The position numbers and the translations under genes are program-made. Below, in pieces: positions 23,558 to 30,578 of a DNA stretch of 49,188 nt. Numbering within the stretch: the stretch's first letter is position 1; every line of letters starts with the position of its first letter. Source of the DNA: Oscillospiraceae bacterium (GTDB taxonomy: Bacteria > Bacillota > Clostridia > Oscillospirales > Ruminococcaceae); assembly GCA_017829005.1 (NCBI GenBank), contig JAGAJF010000088.1:1-49188 (forward strand), in the 5' to 3' direction. The notes under the pieces were generated by a model, which was not told the origin of the DNA, made no database searches, and worked only from the letters and a program-made list of their open reading frames with translations.

Positions 23558-23638
23558 TTTGATCTCCTCCAGATTATTCTTTTTTAAATGTGTTTTTGAC
23601 AGTAAAATGCGGAAAGCCGCAAAAATACTTATAAAAAT

Positions 23639-23644
23639 ATTATA
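23639..23644 (-). promoter_or_regulatory. -10 element of the surface protein gene
   Basis: A perfect TATAAT on the minus strand lies about 80 nt before the start codon. The -35 candidate at 17-bp spacing (TAGATT) is weak. A small hairpin (GCGG-CTTT-CCGC) sits in the leader. Confidence 0.5.
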
Positions 23645-23838
23645 CAATATTTTCCTGAAAAAATCTATATTCAAAACGCTAAAATTCAAACGTTTTCATT
23701 GTGCATTTTTTATAGATGTGATAATTTTCTACCGGACACCGCCTGACTCGCAAAGAAGAGTTCGGCATGACAATATTGCAGATTTGGATATTTATGTCGG
23801 GAGGTCCCCGTGAATGATAAGTGCTTATTATCAAATGC

Positions 23839-23867
23839 TTGACAACGGGAGACTGTGGTGGTATAAT
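23839..23867 (+). promoter_or_regulatory. perfect consensus sigma-A promoter of the 149-aa gene
   Basis: TTGACA and TATAAT match the consensus at all twelve positions with a 17-bp spacer. The predicted start near 23874 gives a leader of about 60 nt ending in AAGGAGGAAGG before the ATG. Confidence 0.88.
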
Positions 23868-23934
23868 AATTTGGAAACGACCGTTAGCTTAGGCGTGAGA
23901 TCTGCATTATCGACCTATCAAGGAGGAAGGAAGT

Positions 23935-24384
23935 ATGAAAATAATTCTGCTAAACGACAAACAACGCAAAGCAATAATCAATATGGTAAAACCTTCGGCA
24001 GGTGATTATTTCTCCTATCAGAATTTAAACCTGCTTACAGCGGTATATTATGATGAAAAAAGAGTCTGCCTTACAATAACTCGTTATATGTCGTCTGCAA
24101 TAACAAGAATGGGCAACCACTGCGATGAATATTCCTTTGCTCTGCTTACGTCTTTAGGCTGCTTTTCGGTAAGCTGTACGGAATCCGCCGGAAAATATTC
24201 GGGCATTTTCAGTCCGCTGCCTTTATTTATTTCGGGTGAAAAAATAGCGGAAATGATACAGTATTATCATGACAGCTTTTCGCAGCGGCGAGCTTTGGAA
24301 AAGGAGGCGGTAAAGGATATTGATACGGGAGGTTCCGGCTTTACGGAATGGTATCTTGAAAAAAATGTTTTTACAAGAAAATGA
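23935..24384 (+). CDS. unrecognised 149-aa soluble protein
   Basis: I do not recognise a family. The product (MKIILLNDKQRKAIINMVKP...) has no signal peptide or membrane segment, a mixed alpha/beta pattern, three Cys residues in the middle and a helical C-terminal part rich in charged residues (SFSQRRALEKEAVKDID). The start is firmly set by AAGGAGGAAGG and a perfect consensus promoter. Such a strong promoter and ribosome binding site suggest high expression unless repressed. It is the only plus-strand gene between mcrB and the L10 operon and is flanked by the two minus-strand surface-protein genes. No terminator is evident directly after its stop codon, though the hairpin at 24478-24506 could serve. 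Confidence 0.72.
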   Translation: MKIILLNDKQRKAIINMVKPSAGDYFSYQNLNLLTAVYYDEKRVCLTITRYMSSAITRMGNHCDEYSFALLTSLGCFSVSCTESAGKYSGIFSPLPLFISGEKIAEMIQYYHDSFSQRRALEKEAVKDIDTGGSGFTEWYLEKNVFTRK

Positions 24385-24461
24385 GGTACTGATACTAATG
24401 ATAAAGATCGGTATAAAAGCATTACAGGCATAGAGTGAATTATATCGTGCTTTTAAATGAT

Positions 24462-24506
24462 TATCAGATAAAAGAAAGATCCGCCTTCCGAAAAGGAAAG
24501 CGGATC
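24462..24506 (-). terminator. intrinsic terminator of the small surface protein gene
   Basis: GATCCGC and GCGGATC pair around TTCC/GGAA and a small loop. On the minus strand the stem is followed by TTTCTTTTATC. It could also end the convergent plus-strand transcript. Confidence 0.75.
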
Positions 24507-24531
24507 TCTGTTTCTGCATTTTTAAGGCAGA

Positions 24532-24819
24532 TTACTTAGCCTTCTTAGCAACGATAGCAGCAGCAGCGAGAGCTACGGGAATAACAGCCATAGCTACAGG
24601 AGTGTTGCCTGTTGCGGGAGAGGGAGCAGCCTCAACGGGAGCAGCTTCGGTCTCTACAACCTCGGGCTCAGTCTCCTCAACTGTTTCCTCAACAACTTCC
24701 TCTACAGTCTCCTCCTCGATAACATCGCCTTCGCCGTCGAGGCCCTCAGCCATAGCGGATACGCCCATCATAGAAATTGCCATTGCAGAAGCTGCAAGAG
24801 CAGCAAGAATCTTCTTCAT
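24532..24819 (-). CDS. small secreted acidic protein with wall-sorting-like C-terminus (SPATGN)
   Basis: From the ATG at 24819 (GGAGG upstream) the product is 95 aa: a signal peptide (cleavage likely after MGVSAMA), an acidic Glu/Val/Thr-rich spacer with VEEVVEET repeats, a Pro/Ala linker, and then SPATGN, a hydrophobic segment and a KKAK tail. SPxTG-type motifs are known sortase substrates in Clostridia. Almost nothing remains between signal peptide and anchor, so the mature form would be an acidic stalk of about 45 residues. The C-terminal module is clearly related to that of the surface protein at 22838 (ATGNT plus an Ala-rich stretch and AKK). Function unknown. Confidence 0.78.
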   Translation of the reverse strand: MKKILAALAASAMAISMMGVSAMAEGLDGEGDVIEEETVEEVVEETVEETEPEVVETEAAPVEAAPSPATGNTPVAMAVIPVALAAAAIVAKKAK

Positions 24820-24864
24820 AATTTTTTCCTCCAAACATTGTATTGGTGCTTTTAGCATAGTCTT

Positions 24865-24893
24865 ATTATAGCACAATTCAAAATGCACTACAA
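24865..24893 (-). promoter_or_regulatory. sigma-A promoter of the small surface protein gene
   Basis: On the minus strand TTGTAG-N17-TATAAT with TGC before the -10 hexamer (extended -10); the leader is about 40 nt. Confidence 0.72.
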
Positions 24894-24987
24894 CCATTAT
24901 TATAACAAATTTTTTTCGTTATTTACTCGACAACTTGCACGATTTTCACAAAATCCGCAAAATAGACAGGAAAATAATCACAATTCG

Positions 24988-25001
24988 GTTACAGCTGTAA
25001 C
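24988..25001. repeat. 14-bp perfect palindrome
   Basis: GTTACAGCTGTAAC lies between the end of the methyltransferase gene and the upstream region of the small surface protein gene. It could be a regulator site, though it lies about 95 bp upstream of the nearest -35. There is no T tract. Confidence 0.35.
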
Positions 25002-25017
25002 ATTTTGACTTCGGGCT

Positions 25018-25920
25018 TTATCCCTTATACACCGCAAGTACCATATTTATATGTGGGAAGGACTTTAAGCCGCCCTGTACGCCGAAATAACGCTCTTCTA
25101 TGTCCTTCGGCTCTGTAAGCTCATATATAAGAAAGCCGTGCTTTTCGAGCAGACGGGCGAGAGTCAGCTTATCAAAGGAGCTTTTCATGGGTTCCCCTGC
25201 CGCCATTGCCATTGAGAGCATATTTTTAACACGCCTGTCGCTGCTGTCAAAAAGCCCCTCGTCTCCGAAGTCGAATACAAGGGAGCTGCCCTCGGAACAC
25301 AGCTTTGCAATGCTGCCCAGCGTGCTGTCTGTCTCCTCCTCGGAAAGATAATAGCTTACGCCAAGCCATGAAAAAAATGACTTTTTCGTCCTGTCAAATC
25401 CTGCTTTGGGCAGCTTTTCGGACATATCCTCCGAGGAGAAGTCCACGGGCACGAATTTCACATTCTCGTTTATTTTCAGTCCCGAACGCTTTATCCTTTC
25501 AAGCTTGTCTGCCTGAGTGAGAGGGTGATCGGCTTCGAAAACGGGGTGCTTTGAAACGAAATCTTTTTCCCTGAGCGCAAAGGTATCATATCCCGCCCCG
25601 AGGATAACATACTGCTGTGTCCCTGTCATTGCCGCCGTTTTCAGGCTTTCCTCGCAGAATGCCGCTCTTGCAAGGGGCGTGGGCGCAAGCTGTGTGTTAA
25701 CGATATATCCGAGAGCCTCGCTGTCGGACAGCTTTCCTTTTTGTTCGGGTACGAAAAAGTCGATCCCGCTCAGGATATATTGCGCTATGCCTTCGTATTC
25801 CTCCTTCGTCATCAGCATTTGGGCGGCGCTGTCCGAAAAAACAGGCTTCGTTTCAGTTTTGAAATGATATGCCCTTGCAAATGCCGACATAAGCGCTGTC
25901 ATACTTGATCTGTTGTCCAT
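25018..25920 (-). CDS. leucine carboxyl methyltransferase-family SAM methyltransferase
   Basis: The 300-aa protein matches the bacterial LCM-like methyltransferase family: SAM-binding motif QYVILGAGYDTFALRE at residues 103-118, FEADHPLTQADK near 150, and SFFSWLGVSYYLSEEE near 185. Family members include polyketide O-methyltransferases and many uncharacterised enzymes, so the substrate is unknown. The gene starts 12 bp after a TetR-type regulator gene and is almost certainly cotranscribed with it, which suggests induction by a small molecule that the enzyme may modify. No clear terminator follows. A 14-bp palindrome lies shortly downstream at 24988. Confidence 0.87.
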   Translation of the reverse strand: MDNRSSMTALMSAFARAYHFKTETKPVFSDSAAQMLMTKEEYEGIAQYILSGIDFFVPEQKGKLSDSEALGYIVNTQLAPTPLARAAFCEESLKTAAMTGTQQYVILGAGYDTFALREKDFVSKHPVFEADHPLTQADKLERIKRSGLKINENVKFVPVDFSSEDMSEKLPKAGFDRTKKSFFSWLGVSYYLSEEETDSTLGSIAKLCSEGSSLVFDFGDEGLFDSSDRRVKNMLSMAMAAGEPMKSSFDKLTLARLLEKHGFLIYELTEPKDIEERYFGVQGGLKSFPHINMVLAVYKG

Positions 25921-25932
25921 AAATGTTCTCCT

Positions 25933-26562
25933 TTACTCAATGAGCGAACCGAATATCTGCTTAAATCCGTACTTGCAAAGCTCCTCTTCCGAGAGAGACG
26001 CCTGCTTTCGGATAAATTCGCCCTTGCTCTGTAAAAGACCGTAAAATGCGGAAATTTCCGACCATAAAATGTAGACTGTCAGCTCGGGGATCATACCCTT
26101 GCGGACTTTTCCCGATTTTATGCCGTCACTTATAAATCCGACGAGAGAGCCGTTTATCTCTTCACCCAAAGCAAATATCCTTTTTACCGCTTCGGACGGC
26201 TCGGAAATTTCCGACGGCTTGAAGCTGTTTATTATTTCCGCCGCCAAAGGGTAATTCTTATAAAATAAACCCATTGCGTCAAAAATTTCCCTGCACTGCC
26301 GCTCAAAGCCCACTTCACGGGAAACGATACCCTTCACAGCTTCATTCAGTTCCGAAAGCCCCTCGCAGATAAGGCTGTGGAGAATGTCCTCCTTGCTTTG
26401 GAAATAGGCGTAAACAGTCCGTCTGCTGTAGCCCGAAGCTATGGAGATATCCCCGATAGTTGCCGCTTCAAAGCCTTTTTGCGAAAACAGACTGCCTGCG
26501 CTTTCCAGAATTTTTTTCCTGTGAACTGCCGCAACGTCGGCGTTTTTATTTTCTCTGCCCAT
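25933..26562 (-). CDS. TetR family transcriptional regulator
   Basis: The 209-aa protein has a TetR N-terminal DNA-binding domain at about residues 15-62 (RKKILESAGSLFSQKGFEAA, then IGDISIASGYSRRTVYAYF and QSKEDIL) and a helical ligand-binding domain behind it. The ligand is unknown. It heads a two-gene unit with the methyltransferase. Inverted GTATACT/AGTATAC half-sites lie just upstream, overlapping the likely -10 and the ribosome binding region, which points to autorepression. AGGAG lies 6 nt before the ATG. Confidence 0.92.
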   Translation of the reverse strand: MGRENKNADVAAVHRKKILESAGSLFSQKGFEAATIGDISIASGYSRRTVYAYFQSKEDILHSLICEGLSELNEAVKGIVSREVGFERQCREIFDAMGLFYKNYPLAAEIINSFKPSEISEPSEAVKRIFALGEEINGSLVGFISDGIKSGKVRKGMIPELTVYILWSEISAFYGLLQSKGEFIRKQASLSEEELCKYGFKQIFGSLIE

Positions 26563-26600
26563 AGTATACTCCTGTTATATTTAGTATACTGTGAGTATAC
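26563..26600 (-). promoter_or_regulatory. probable TetR operator cluster
   Basis: GTATACTGTGAGTATAC (26584-26600) is a perfect 7-3-7 inverted repeat, and a third half-site AGTATACT lies at 26563-26570 beside the start codon. The half-sites contain TATACT and can act as or overlap the -10 element. Autoregulation by the adjacent TetR protein is inferred. Confidence 0.6.
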
Positions 26601-26710
26601 CATAAAGATATATGAAATGCAATAGGGTTAACAGAATGTTTACATTCTGTGCGGCGGAACATACGCATTTTCGTAGATGAAAATTTTTTTGTGAAATTTT
26701 CAAAAAGCCC

Positions 26711-26739
26711 TTGACAAAGGGAAAATAATGTGATATAGT
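26711..26739 (+). promoter_or_regulatory. rplJ: sigma-A promoter of the rplJL operon
   Basis: TTGACA and TATAGT with a 17-bp spacer; the predicted start is near 26746, giving a leader of 200 nt. Confidence 0.87.
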
Positions 26740-26745
26740 ATTATA

Positions 26746-26902
26746 GTCATTTAATGACAAGGCTATCATATTCTAAAGACAGCAGGTGGAAGTCAGGCTG
26801 CAACTATGACGACCGTAAATCCTGCCGAGGAAAGAGATCGCTGTACTATTATGTTTGTACGCTCCTTTCCTGTACTGCAGGGAAAGGATTTTTCTTTTTT
26901 AT
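26746..26902 (+). promoter_or_regulatory. rplJ: ribosomal protein L10 leader with attenuator
   Basis: The leader carries the Firmicutes L10-leader core: AGACAGCAGG (26777-26786) and CCTGCCGAGG (26821-26830), whose GCAGG/CCTGC halves pair. It ends in an intrinsic terminator (TCCTTTCC at 26863-26870 with GGAAAGGA at 26881-26888, then a T-rich tract). The AGGAAAG at about 26828 can pair with the CTTTCCT of the terminator stem, giving an alternative fold. Excess L10-L12 complex binding the leader and favouring termination is the known mechanism of this element. Confidence 0.85.
26863..26900 (+). terminator. attenuator terminator in the L10 leader
   Basis: Stem TCCTTTCC/GGAAAGGA followed by TTTTTCTTTTTT, 45 bp before the rplJ start codon. 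Confidence 0.87.
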
Positions 26903-26945
26903 GAATGGGTAGCATAATTTTCAACTTTTTCGGAGGTGAAATTTT

Positions 26946-27455
26946 ATGCCAAGCGCAAAGATTCTTGAATCCAAGAAGGCAAGAGCTGCCGAGCTCACCG
27001 AGCTCGTAAAGAACTCCTGCTCGGGCGTTCTCGTTGACTACAAGGGTATCACCGTTGAGGAGGATACCAAGCTCAGAAAAGAGCTGAGAGAGGCTGGCGT
27101 TAAGTACTTCGTTGAGAAGAACACAATGCTCCGCATCGCTCTCAAGGAGAACGGTCTCGAAGATCTCTGCGGCGTACTCGAGGGTACTACCGCTATCGCT
27201 GTATGCGAGAACGATCAGACTGCTCCCGCAAGAATTCTCGGCAAGTTTGCCGACGCTCACGATGACAAGTTCAACCTCAAGGGCGGATTTGTTGAGGGCG
27301 TTGTTTATGACGCTAAGGGCGTTGAGGCTCTTTCCAAGATCCCTTCCAAGGATGTTCTGCTTGCTCAGCTCGTTGGCTCTCTCCAGGGTCCTATGCAGAA
27401 GCTCGCAGCTACACTCAAGGCTCTCGCCGACAAGAAGGCAGAGGAAGCTGCATAA
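26946..27455 (+). CDS. rplJ: 50S ribosomal protein L10
   Basis: The 169-aa protein is L10 (uL10), which anchors L7/L12 dimers at the base of the ribosomal stalk and is the autoregulator of its own operon. Typical segments are SCSGVLVDYKGITVEEDTKL near residue 25, RKELREAGVKYFVEKNTMLR near 45, and the C-terminal helix that binds L12 (LVGSLQGPMQKLAATLKALA). CGGAGGTGA precedes the ATG. It follows the L10 leader and is cotranscribed with rplL, 62 bp downstream. Confidence 0.97.
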   Translation: MPSAKILESKKARAAELTELVKNSCSGVLVDYKGITVEEDTKLRKELREAGVKYFVEKNTMLRIALKENGLEDLCGVLEGTTAIAVCENDQTAPARILGKFADAHDDKFNLKGGFVEGVVYDAKGVEALSKIPSKDVLLAQLVGSLQGPMQKLAATLKALADKKAEEAA

Positions 27456-27517
27456 GCGTAATTTACTTCGCTTTGCCGCGTGAAAACAAAAAATAAATTT
27501 TAAAGGAGATTATTATC

Positions 27518-27892
27518 ATGGCATCTGAAAAGATCACTGCAATTTTAGACCAGATCGATGTTCTTTCTGTTCTTGAGCTCGCTGAGCTCGTTGAAGCTAT
27601 CCAGGAAAAGTACGGTGTAACCGCTGTTGTTGCTGCTGCAGGTCCTGCTGCAGGCGCAGGCGCTGCTGCTGAGGCTGAGAAGACTGAGTTCGACGTTGTT
27701 CTCGCTTCCTTCGGCGACAAGAAGATGGACGTTATCAAGGCTGTTAAGGACGCTTGCGGTCTCTCCCTCAAGGAGGCTAAGGAGGCTGTTGAGGCTGCTC
27801 CCAAGACCCTCAAGGAAGCTGCTCCCAAGGCTGAGGCTGAAGAGCTCAAGGCTAAGCTCGAAGCTGCAGGCGCTACTGTTGAGCTCAAGTAA
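27518..27892 (+). CDS. rplL: 50S ribosomal protein L7/L12
   Basis: The 124-aa product is L7/L12 (bL12), the multi-copy stalk protein that recruits translation factors. The N-terminal dimerisation and L10-binding domain ([20 protein letters not shown]) is followed by an Ala-rich hinge (about residues 35-52) and the C-terminal domain with [20 protein letters not shown] and [23 protein letters not shown] precedes the ATG. The gene is followed at once by a terminator, so rpoB and rpoC are not in this operon, unlike the classical arrangement. Confidence 0.97.
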   Translation: MASEKITAILDQIDVLSVLELAELVEAIQEKYGVTAVVAAAGPAAGAGAAAEAEKTEFDVVLASFGDKKMDVIKAVKDACGLSLKEAKEAVEAAPKTLKEAAPKAEAEELKAKLEAAGATVELK

Positions 27893-27920
27893 TCTGAGTT
27901 TTGAACATATAACGCTTTTT

Positions 27921-27951
27921 GGCGGTGCTGATTTTATCGGCACCGCTTTTA
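27921..27951 (+). terminator. intrinsic terminator of the rplJL operon
   Basis: GCGGTGC (27922-27928) and GCACCGC (27940-27946) form the stem, followed by TTTT. Confidence 0.85.
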
Positions 27952-27960
27952 TATATTTAA

Positions 27961-27993
27961 GCGGCACTCTCTGTCAACAACTGAGGGTGCCGC
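27961..27993 (-). terminator. possible terminator after the YfbR-like gene
   Basis: GCGGCAC(TCT) pairs with (GAG)GGTGCCGC around a 13-nt loop 6 bp after the stop codon at 27999. On the minus strand no strong T tract follows, so efficiency is doubtful. Confidence 0.4.
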
Positions 27994-27998
27994 AAACT

Positions 27999-28586
27999 TT
28001 ATTTCGTTTGTTTATCCAGCGTGCCGCTGTAGGCGGGCATAAATTCTTTCAGGAATTCCTCCGCTTCGGGGAGGTTCATTTCGTGAATGGCTTCAAGGGT
28101 GGACTTTTCCGCATCGGTAAAGTCGGAATTGCCCATCTGCCGCTCCTCAACGCATTTTATCAGAGCCGAAAGCTTGTCAGCCGCCTTTACAAGCTCCCAA
28201 AGCTCCCCTTCCTCTTCGGTATGACCCAGCAGCGGGCGGTAATATTCTCTTAGATCCTCGGGGAGATAGGAAAGCATTTTCTCCTCTGCCATTTTCTCCA
28301 CCTTGTCGTACTCCGCACGAATTTCCGCATTGTAATATTTTACGGGGGTGGGCAGGTCGCCTGTGATTATCTCGGTGACATCGTGGTACATTGCAAGAAG
28401 GGCACAGCGCTGGGGGTCAACATTTCCTCCGAACCGCACATTTCTGTAAAGGGCAAGTACGTGGGCGATAAATGCGGTTTCAAGGCTGTGCTCGCTGATA
28501 TTTTCGGTTATGGTGTTTCGCATAAGTCCCCAGCGGTTTATGTATTTCATTCGGGAGATTATGGCGAAAAATTTTTCTTCGTTCAT
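27999..28586 (-). CDS. YfbR-like HD-domain 5'-deoxynucleotidase
   Basis: The 195-aa protein resembles E. coli YfbR, a metal-dependent 5'-nucleotidase for deoxyribonucleoside monophosphates. The conserved blocks are RWGLMRNTITENISEHS (His33), AMYHDVTEIITGDLPTPVKY (the His68-Asp69 pair of the HD motif) and the distal Asp in VKAADKLSALIKC. The length equals the family norm. It is a single gene between the rplJL terminator and a divergent membrane-protein gene, and it probably serves dNTP pool balance or salvage. Confidence 0.92.
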   Translation of the reverse strand: MNEEKFFAIISRMKYINRWGLMRNTITENISEHSLETAFIAHVLALYRNVRFGGNVDPQRCALLAMYHDVTEIITGDLPTPVKYYNAEIRAEYDKVEKMAEEKMLSYLPEDLREYYRPLLGHTEEEGELWELVKAADKLSALIKCVEERQMGNSDFTDAEKSTLEAIHEMNLPEAEEFLKEFMPAYSGTLDKQTK

Positions 28587-28706
28587 TGCTGTTTTTTCCT
28601 TTCTTTATTGCACATTCCTTTAATTGGATTTATTTATGAGGTATTTTTATGCGCTCTCTGCGGGATAATATGCCTGTAGATTTTTTCCGAAAGGGTATGA
28701 TATTAT

Positions 28707-29150
28707 ATGCAAAGCATTGCTTTGGGAGGAAGCTCCCCTTGGTCATCGACCTCCCCTATAGGACGGTACACCGCCGTATTTCTTGGCGGCGGCGTGCTTT
28801 ATTCCCTTATCGAGATAGTGGCAAGGGGGTACACCCACTGGACTATGACCCTGACGGGAGGCGTGTGCCTGCTCATAATGTACCTGCGCTACGCCCGTCA
28901 CCCCGAGGACAGCATTCTTTTCAAATGCTTCTTCGGAATGTGCGTCATAACCTTTTTTGAGTTCACCGTTGGGTGCGTGGTGAATGTGCTGCTGGGGTGG
29001 GACGTATGGGATTATTCCCATATGTATCTGAATGTGCTGGGACAGATATGTCCTTCCTACAGCGCAGGGTGGTTTCTGCTGTCATTGCCTGTGGCACTTA
29101 TCTGCACAGCGGCAGGCAGCCCCGAAAGGCTCAGAACTGCAGAGGGCTAA
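28707..29150 (+). CDS. small integral membrane protein, ABC-transporter type IV-like family
   Basis: The 147-aa protein has about four membrane segments and the conserved pattern of the family annotated as putative ABC transporter permease type IV: GGVLYSLIEIVARGYTHWTM near residue 28, FFEFTVGCVVNVLLGWDVWD near 83, and NVLGQICPSYSAGWF near 108. The biochemical role of this family is not established. AAAGGG lies 11 nt before the ATG, so the start is moderately supported. The stop codon overlaps that of the convergent MATE gene (CTAA shared), and no terminator is seen at the junction. Confidence 0.8.
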   Translation: MQSIALGGSSPWSSTSPIGRYTAVFLGGGVLYSLIEIVARGYTHWTMTLTGGVCLLIMYLRYARHPEDSILFKCFFGMCVITFFEFTVGCVVNVLLGWDVWDYSHMYLNVLGQICPSYSAGWFLLSLPVALICTAAGSPERLRTAEG

Positions 29151-30520
29151 AGTGCCGGCTTTTCGTATTTTAACGCCACCTTTTTTCTCACCACTATGTA
29201 GCATATGAGGTGGACGGTTATGGTCAGTATCCAGGAAATGGGATAAGACAGGAAGACCGTTTCCACTGTGTGATATTCGGGGATTTGGAAAATCGTTGCT
29301 ATCCAGAGAAGCCGCAGTCCGCAGGCTCCTACAAGGGAAACTATCATCGGCATCACAGAATAGCCTATGCCTCTCAGCGCCCCCACAAGAACGTCCATTA
29401 TGCCGCAGAGGGCATATGTTCGGGAAATATATCCCAGACGTATCATTCCTGCGGCTATGACCTCGGTACTGTCGGTGTATATCCTCAGAAGGGGTTCACC
29501 GAAAAACAGGGCGAGATTTCCCAGAGACAGTCCCACAGCGGTAACGCATATCTCTCCGCAGACAAGTATCTTGTTGAGCCGCTTGTATTCTCCTGCACCG
29601 AAATTCTGGCTCATAAATGAAAGTGTTGCCTGATAGAAGGAGTTCATCGCCACGTATACAAAGCCCTCAATATTGGCGGCGGCGGAGTTTCCCGCAACCA
29701 TTACGTTGCCAAACAGGTTCACAGAGGACTGTATCACCACATTGGACAGGGCGAAAACTATTCCCTGAAAGCCTGCGGGCAGTCCTATTCGGAGTATTGT
29801 TCCAAGCTCCTGATTATGGACACGGAGCTTTTTGAGAACAAGTCTGATGGCTCCCGTTTCCTTCATAAGGCATCTCACCACCAGAAAGGCGGACAGGCAC
29901 TCGGATATGACCGTTGCCAGCGCAACGCCCGAAACGTCCATTTTAAAGACGATGACAAACAGCAGGTTCATGACCACGTTTACCGCTCCTGCCGCCATAA
30001 GGTAATAGAGGGGGCGCTTGGTATCGCCTATGGCCCGGAGCAGGGCGCTGCCGAAGTTATAGACCATTGTGGCGGTTATCCCTGCGAAATATATCCGAAG
30101 GTAGTCGGTGGCAAGGTCGATTATCTCATCGGGGGTACTCATCAGCCTGAGCATTTCCTTTGCGCCGAATATGCCTATGACGGTAAGGATAACGCCGCTT
30201 ATAAGGCTGATGGTTATTGATGTGTGAACGGTGCGGCTGAGAGCTTCCTCACGCTTTGCACCGTAATTTCGTGCCGCCGTCACATTTGCGCCTATGGACA
30301 GTCCCACGAAAAGATTTGTGAGAAGGTTAATAAGCGATGTGGTGGAGCCTACCGCCGCAAGGGAGTTGTCTCCCGCAAAGCGTCCTACCACCACGATATC
30401 CGCTGCATTGAAAAGCAGCTGGAGGATACTTGAAAACATCAGCGGCAATGTGAATATCAGCATCTTTTTCATTATGGAGCCGCTGCACATATCCATTTCG
30501 TATTTTTTTGTGTTTGACAT
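29147..30520 (-). CDS. MATE family multidrug/solute efflux transporter
   Basis: The 457-aa protein has 12 predicted membrane helices in two homologous halves, with MATE-typical segments LPLMFSSILQLLFNAADIVV near residue 25, GFQGIVFALSNVVIQSSVN near 255 and ALRGIGYSVMPMIVS near 385. MATE proteins export cationic or organic compounds in exchange for Na+ or H+. The substrate cannot be read here. GGAGG precedes the ATG. Its 3' end overlaps the stop codon of a convergent gene. It lies directly downstream of a lipoprotein gene, but a hairpin lies between them. Confidence 0.94.
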   Translation of the reverse strand: MSNTKKYEMDMCSGSIMKKMLIFTLPLMFSSILQLLFNAADIVVVGRFAGDNSLAAVGSTTSLINLLTNLFVGLSIGANVTAARNYGAKREEALSRTVHTSITISLISGVILTVIGIFGAKEMLRLMSTPDEIIDLATDYLRIYFAGITATMVYNFGSALLRAIGDTKRPLYYLMAAGAVNVVMNLLFVIVFKMDVSGVALATVISECLSAFLVVRCLMKETGAIRLVLKKLRVHNQELGTILRIGLPAGFQGIVFALSNVVIQSSVNLFGNVMVAGNSAAANIEGFVYVAMNSFYQATLSFMSQNFGAGEYKRLNKILVCGEICVTAVGLSLGNLALFFGEPLLRIYTDSTEVIAAGMIRLGYISRTYALCGIMDVLVGALRGIGYSVMPMIVSLVGACGLRLLWIATIFQIPEYHTVETVFLSYPISWILTITVHLICYIVVRKKVALKYEKPAL

Positions 30521-30540
30521 AAGCTGCCTCCATAAATTTT

Positions 30541-30578
30541 TCTGTCCCCCCTGCTTTGCGGGGAGACAGATTTTTTTT
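30541..30578 (+). terminator. intrinsic terminator oriented on the plus strand
   Basis: TCTGTC(CCCC) pairs with (GGGG)A-GACAGA around a 9-nt loop and is followed by eight T residues on the plus strand. On the minus strand, the direction of both neighbouring genes, the hairpin is flanked by A residues and then AAAATTTATGG, so it would be poor. The T tract overlaps the stop codon region of the lipoprotein gene at 30577. Confidence 0.65.

Noticed and set aside
22814-23587. 257-codon Ser/Cys/Gly-rich open frame opposite the surface protein gene
   Set aside because: Its composition is the mirror of the Ala/Glu-rich linker on the real strand, and the opposite frame has a signal peptide, a ribosome binding site and a terminator.
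24922-24935. Spo0A-like box (TGTCGAG on the minus strand) upstream of the small surface protein gene
   Set aside because: A single imperfect 7-mer match is expected by chance in a window of this size.
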